DNA from: Mesaphorura yosii
Taxonomy: Eukaryota > Arthropoda > Collembola > Poduromorpha > Tullbergiidae
Reading direction: 5' to 3'
NCBI GenBank assembly: GCA_009869945.1
Contig: WIXG01000613.1
Span: 1 to 32,515 of the forward strand
Length of the DNA: 32,515 bases
The translations under genes were made by a program, and so were the position numbers. Positions 30,951-32,515 of the stretch are shown here, one piece after another. The notes beneath the pieces are model-generated. The model was given only the letters and a program-made list of their open reading frames with translations. It made no database searches and was not told the origin of the DNA. Each line of letters begins with the position of its first letter. The stretch's first letter is position 1.

Positions 30951-32515
30951 CCTTTTATATATTCAGAGTTGTGTCACACGAAATCAGTCCACAAATCACC
31001 AGTACTCTGCAAATGCAAAGAAAATTAAAAACTTCGCAACTGGTTTACAGAGAGAAGGTGTAGAATTTTCGGAGTTAATCAGAGAGGAAGATGAAATAAA
31101 AAATGGAGTCACCTGTTTTACTGCACTGTTTTTAGAAGTTGGTAGAAGTAGCTGGTATTCGCACTCGAATTTGGTATAGAAGAACAGTTGATTGCAGCAA
31201 TCAATTAGATTTACGCTGGTTGGTTGTGATAGGAACGTCGAAGCAATAAGCTGCTGCTGTTTATGCTCGCAAATGCAATACAGAAGACGTCATCAAATTG
31301 AAATACTCACGAGCCACAAACACACATCGTACGATTCTCTTTTGCTAGCTAATGCGAACAGAAGGCTACGTATTTTACGTGTTATCCTGTTAGTACACGT
31401 AGTTTTGCACACAGAGTCTGCGCTATGGGAACTCGAACCTTCTCGCAACTACTCGCACGCTTGAAGAGGAGCCGAGAGGTGTGAAAGAAGAGTTACATAT
31501 AAAGTGCCCAAACCAGCAGCGGGGCGATGAGATTGCAATTTAGCAACGACACTCTTCTCTCCTGGACGTGTCACGCCGCAAGAATTTCATAGCAGGGCAG
31601 TTGCCGTTTGAGAAGCTGGGTGGAAGGTTGTGGATTTCTGTTATGGCAACTATTGTGATTGGTTGGCGAACGAGCTTGGAATCTCTGTAAAATGCATGCT
31701 CCATGAACTACTTGTGACGGCATGTCGATGACTGGTGCCAACATGCCGAAATTTCTCGGGGCTACTGACCTTCATGGTCATGTCATGGAAGAGCGGTACG
31801 TAGCGGTACCGGACGGATGAAGTGGAGGTCACATGGAGGGATTAATTGATTTATTCATTGATTAAGAAGGTTAAATTTAGTTACTGACTATTACAGGTTT
31901 GACGTTTGGTTAACTGACCCCCCGTACCTAATCCTATTAACACCAAATAAATGAAATACACAAAGGAAATTTAAACTGAATGGAATTAATAACAGATTAG
32001 AAATTGTGAGTTGAGTCACCCCCAAAAGCGTCGTCATCGGCTTGAACAATCTGTAAGAACAAATTATATATGATTTCATTAAAATAAGCAAGGATTAAGA
32101 ACTGGTTGCCCATGGAACTTGACCTTGACCCTTACTTGGAGTGTTTACATGTTACAGGATCGTGCAATCGTTGTCCATCCCCTCGTCCCTTGACTCGAAT
32201 GCACCGCCGGTGTCCGATTTTGACGAGAAATATGCATGTCAGCGACTCGTGATGTCAGACTCTTGACCCCGGCATCTTGGCGTGACTGTGGCGGAGCAAC
32301 TGATTTTCCCATTCGATTTATAGCCGGAGTTGGCTGTGGCTCCGGCCGACTGGCCATGCAATCCATTCCCGTTCTGCGGCAATGAATATAATTTCGGGGG
32401 GCCTGGAGGACGCCAATGTCCCGCTCGTAGGCCAACATCATGATAGTGATTAGAGTAATGTTATTTTCCAAAAAAGTTGCGGCTTTATTTCATTAGTGAT
32501 CCTAATCAAATGTAA
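30951..32515. other. Upstream region of Bax inhibitor-1, otherwise unassigned
   Basis: It contains the promoter and leader of Bax inhibitor-1. No other gene is recognised. A minus-strand frame near the right edge (32471-32145) is open for 108 codons but lacks an early ATG and shows no domain; it might be the last exon of a gene beyond the window. Confidence 0.4.

Overview
The window is nuclear DNA from an invertebrate animal, most likely a small arthropod; a springtail-like hexapod is a guess from gene style, not a proof. The evidence is short spliceosomal introns with GT..AG ends, AATAAA signals, and clear animal genes: a G12/13-type G-alpha subunit, Tweety, a claudin-superfamily protein, Bax inhibitor-1, a B-box/coiled-coil/cyclophilin protein and a helix-hairpin-helix protein. 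Exon models were assembled by eye from open frames, splice signals and reading phase. All the models called as genes close in frame with plausible family lengths. No RNA genes or CRISPR arrays were seen.

Layout. 1-2300 holds most of a PIF/Harbinger DNA transposon: the 3' part of its Myb-like gene (+) and a complete, spliced transposase gene (-). 2300-4930 is mostly unassigned, but 3578-4014 is a rearranged copy of the last G-alpha exon, broken by repeat sequence. 4932-9534 (+) is a 1511-residue lipase-NACHT protein, an NLR-like architecture. 9535-11128 is non-coding. From about 11.1 kb the DNA becomes GC-richer and gene-dense: G-alpha12/13 (-, 12925-11129) and Tweety (+, 13571-16639) diverge from a shared 645-bp promoter region. 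Tweety converges on a claudin-like gene (-, 18856-17275). After an unassigned stretch come the B-box-cyclophilin gene (-, 24239-21876), the HhH gene (-, 27676-25240) and Bax inhibitor-1 (-, 30950-29669). The last 1.5 kb is unassigned.

The most striking signal lies in the introns. Three introns in three different genes (G-alpha intron 4, Tweety intron 4, claudin-like intron 2) consist almost entirely of the same roughly 300-bp GC-rich inverted-repeat element. The element's ends run into the splice sites, and its acceptor side is nearly identical in all three. This is the signature of introners, mobile elements that create introns. Partial copies sit at one splice site of further introns and in the broken G-alpha copy. 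A second, unrelated short hairpin repeat (CTCGCCCTCCGCGC...GCATCACTCGG) and a recurrent ATTGTCATGGTAACC motif fill other introns.

The genes do not form a pathway. G-alpha12/13, Tweety, the claudin-like protein and Bax inhibitor-1 are housekeeping or membrane-signalling genes. The lipase-NACHT and B-box-cyclophilin proteins have architectures that suggest innate-immune sensing, but that is inference from domains only.
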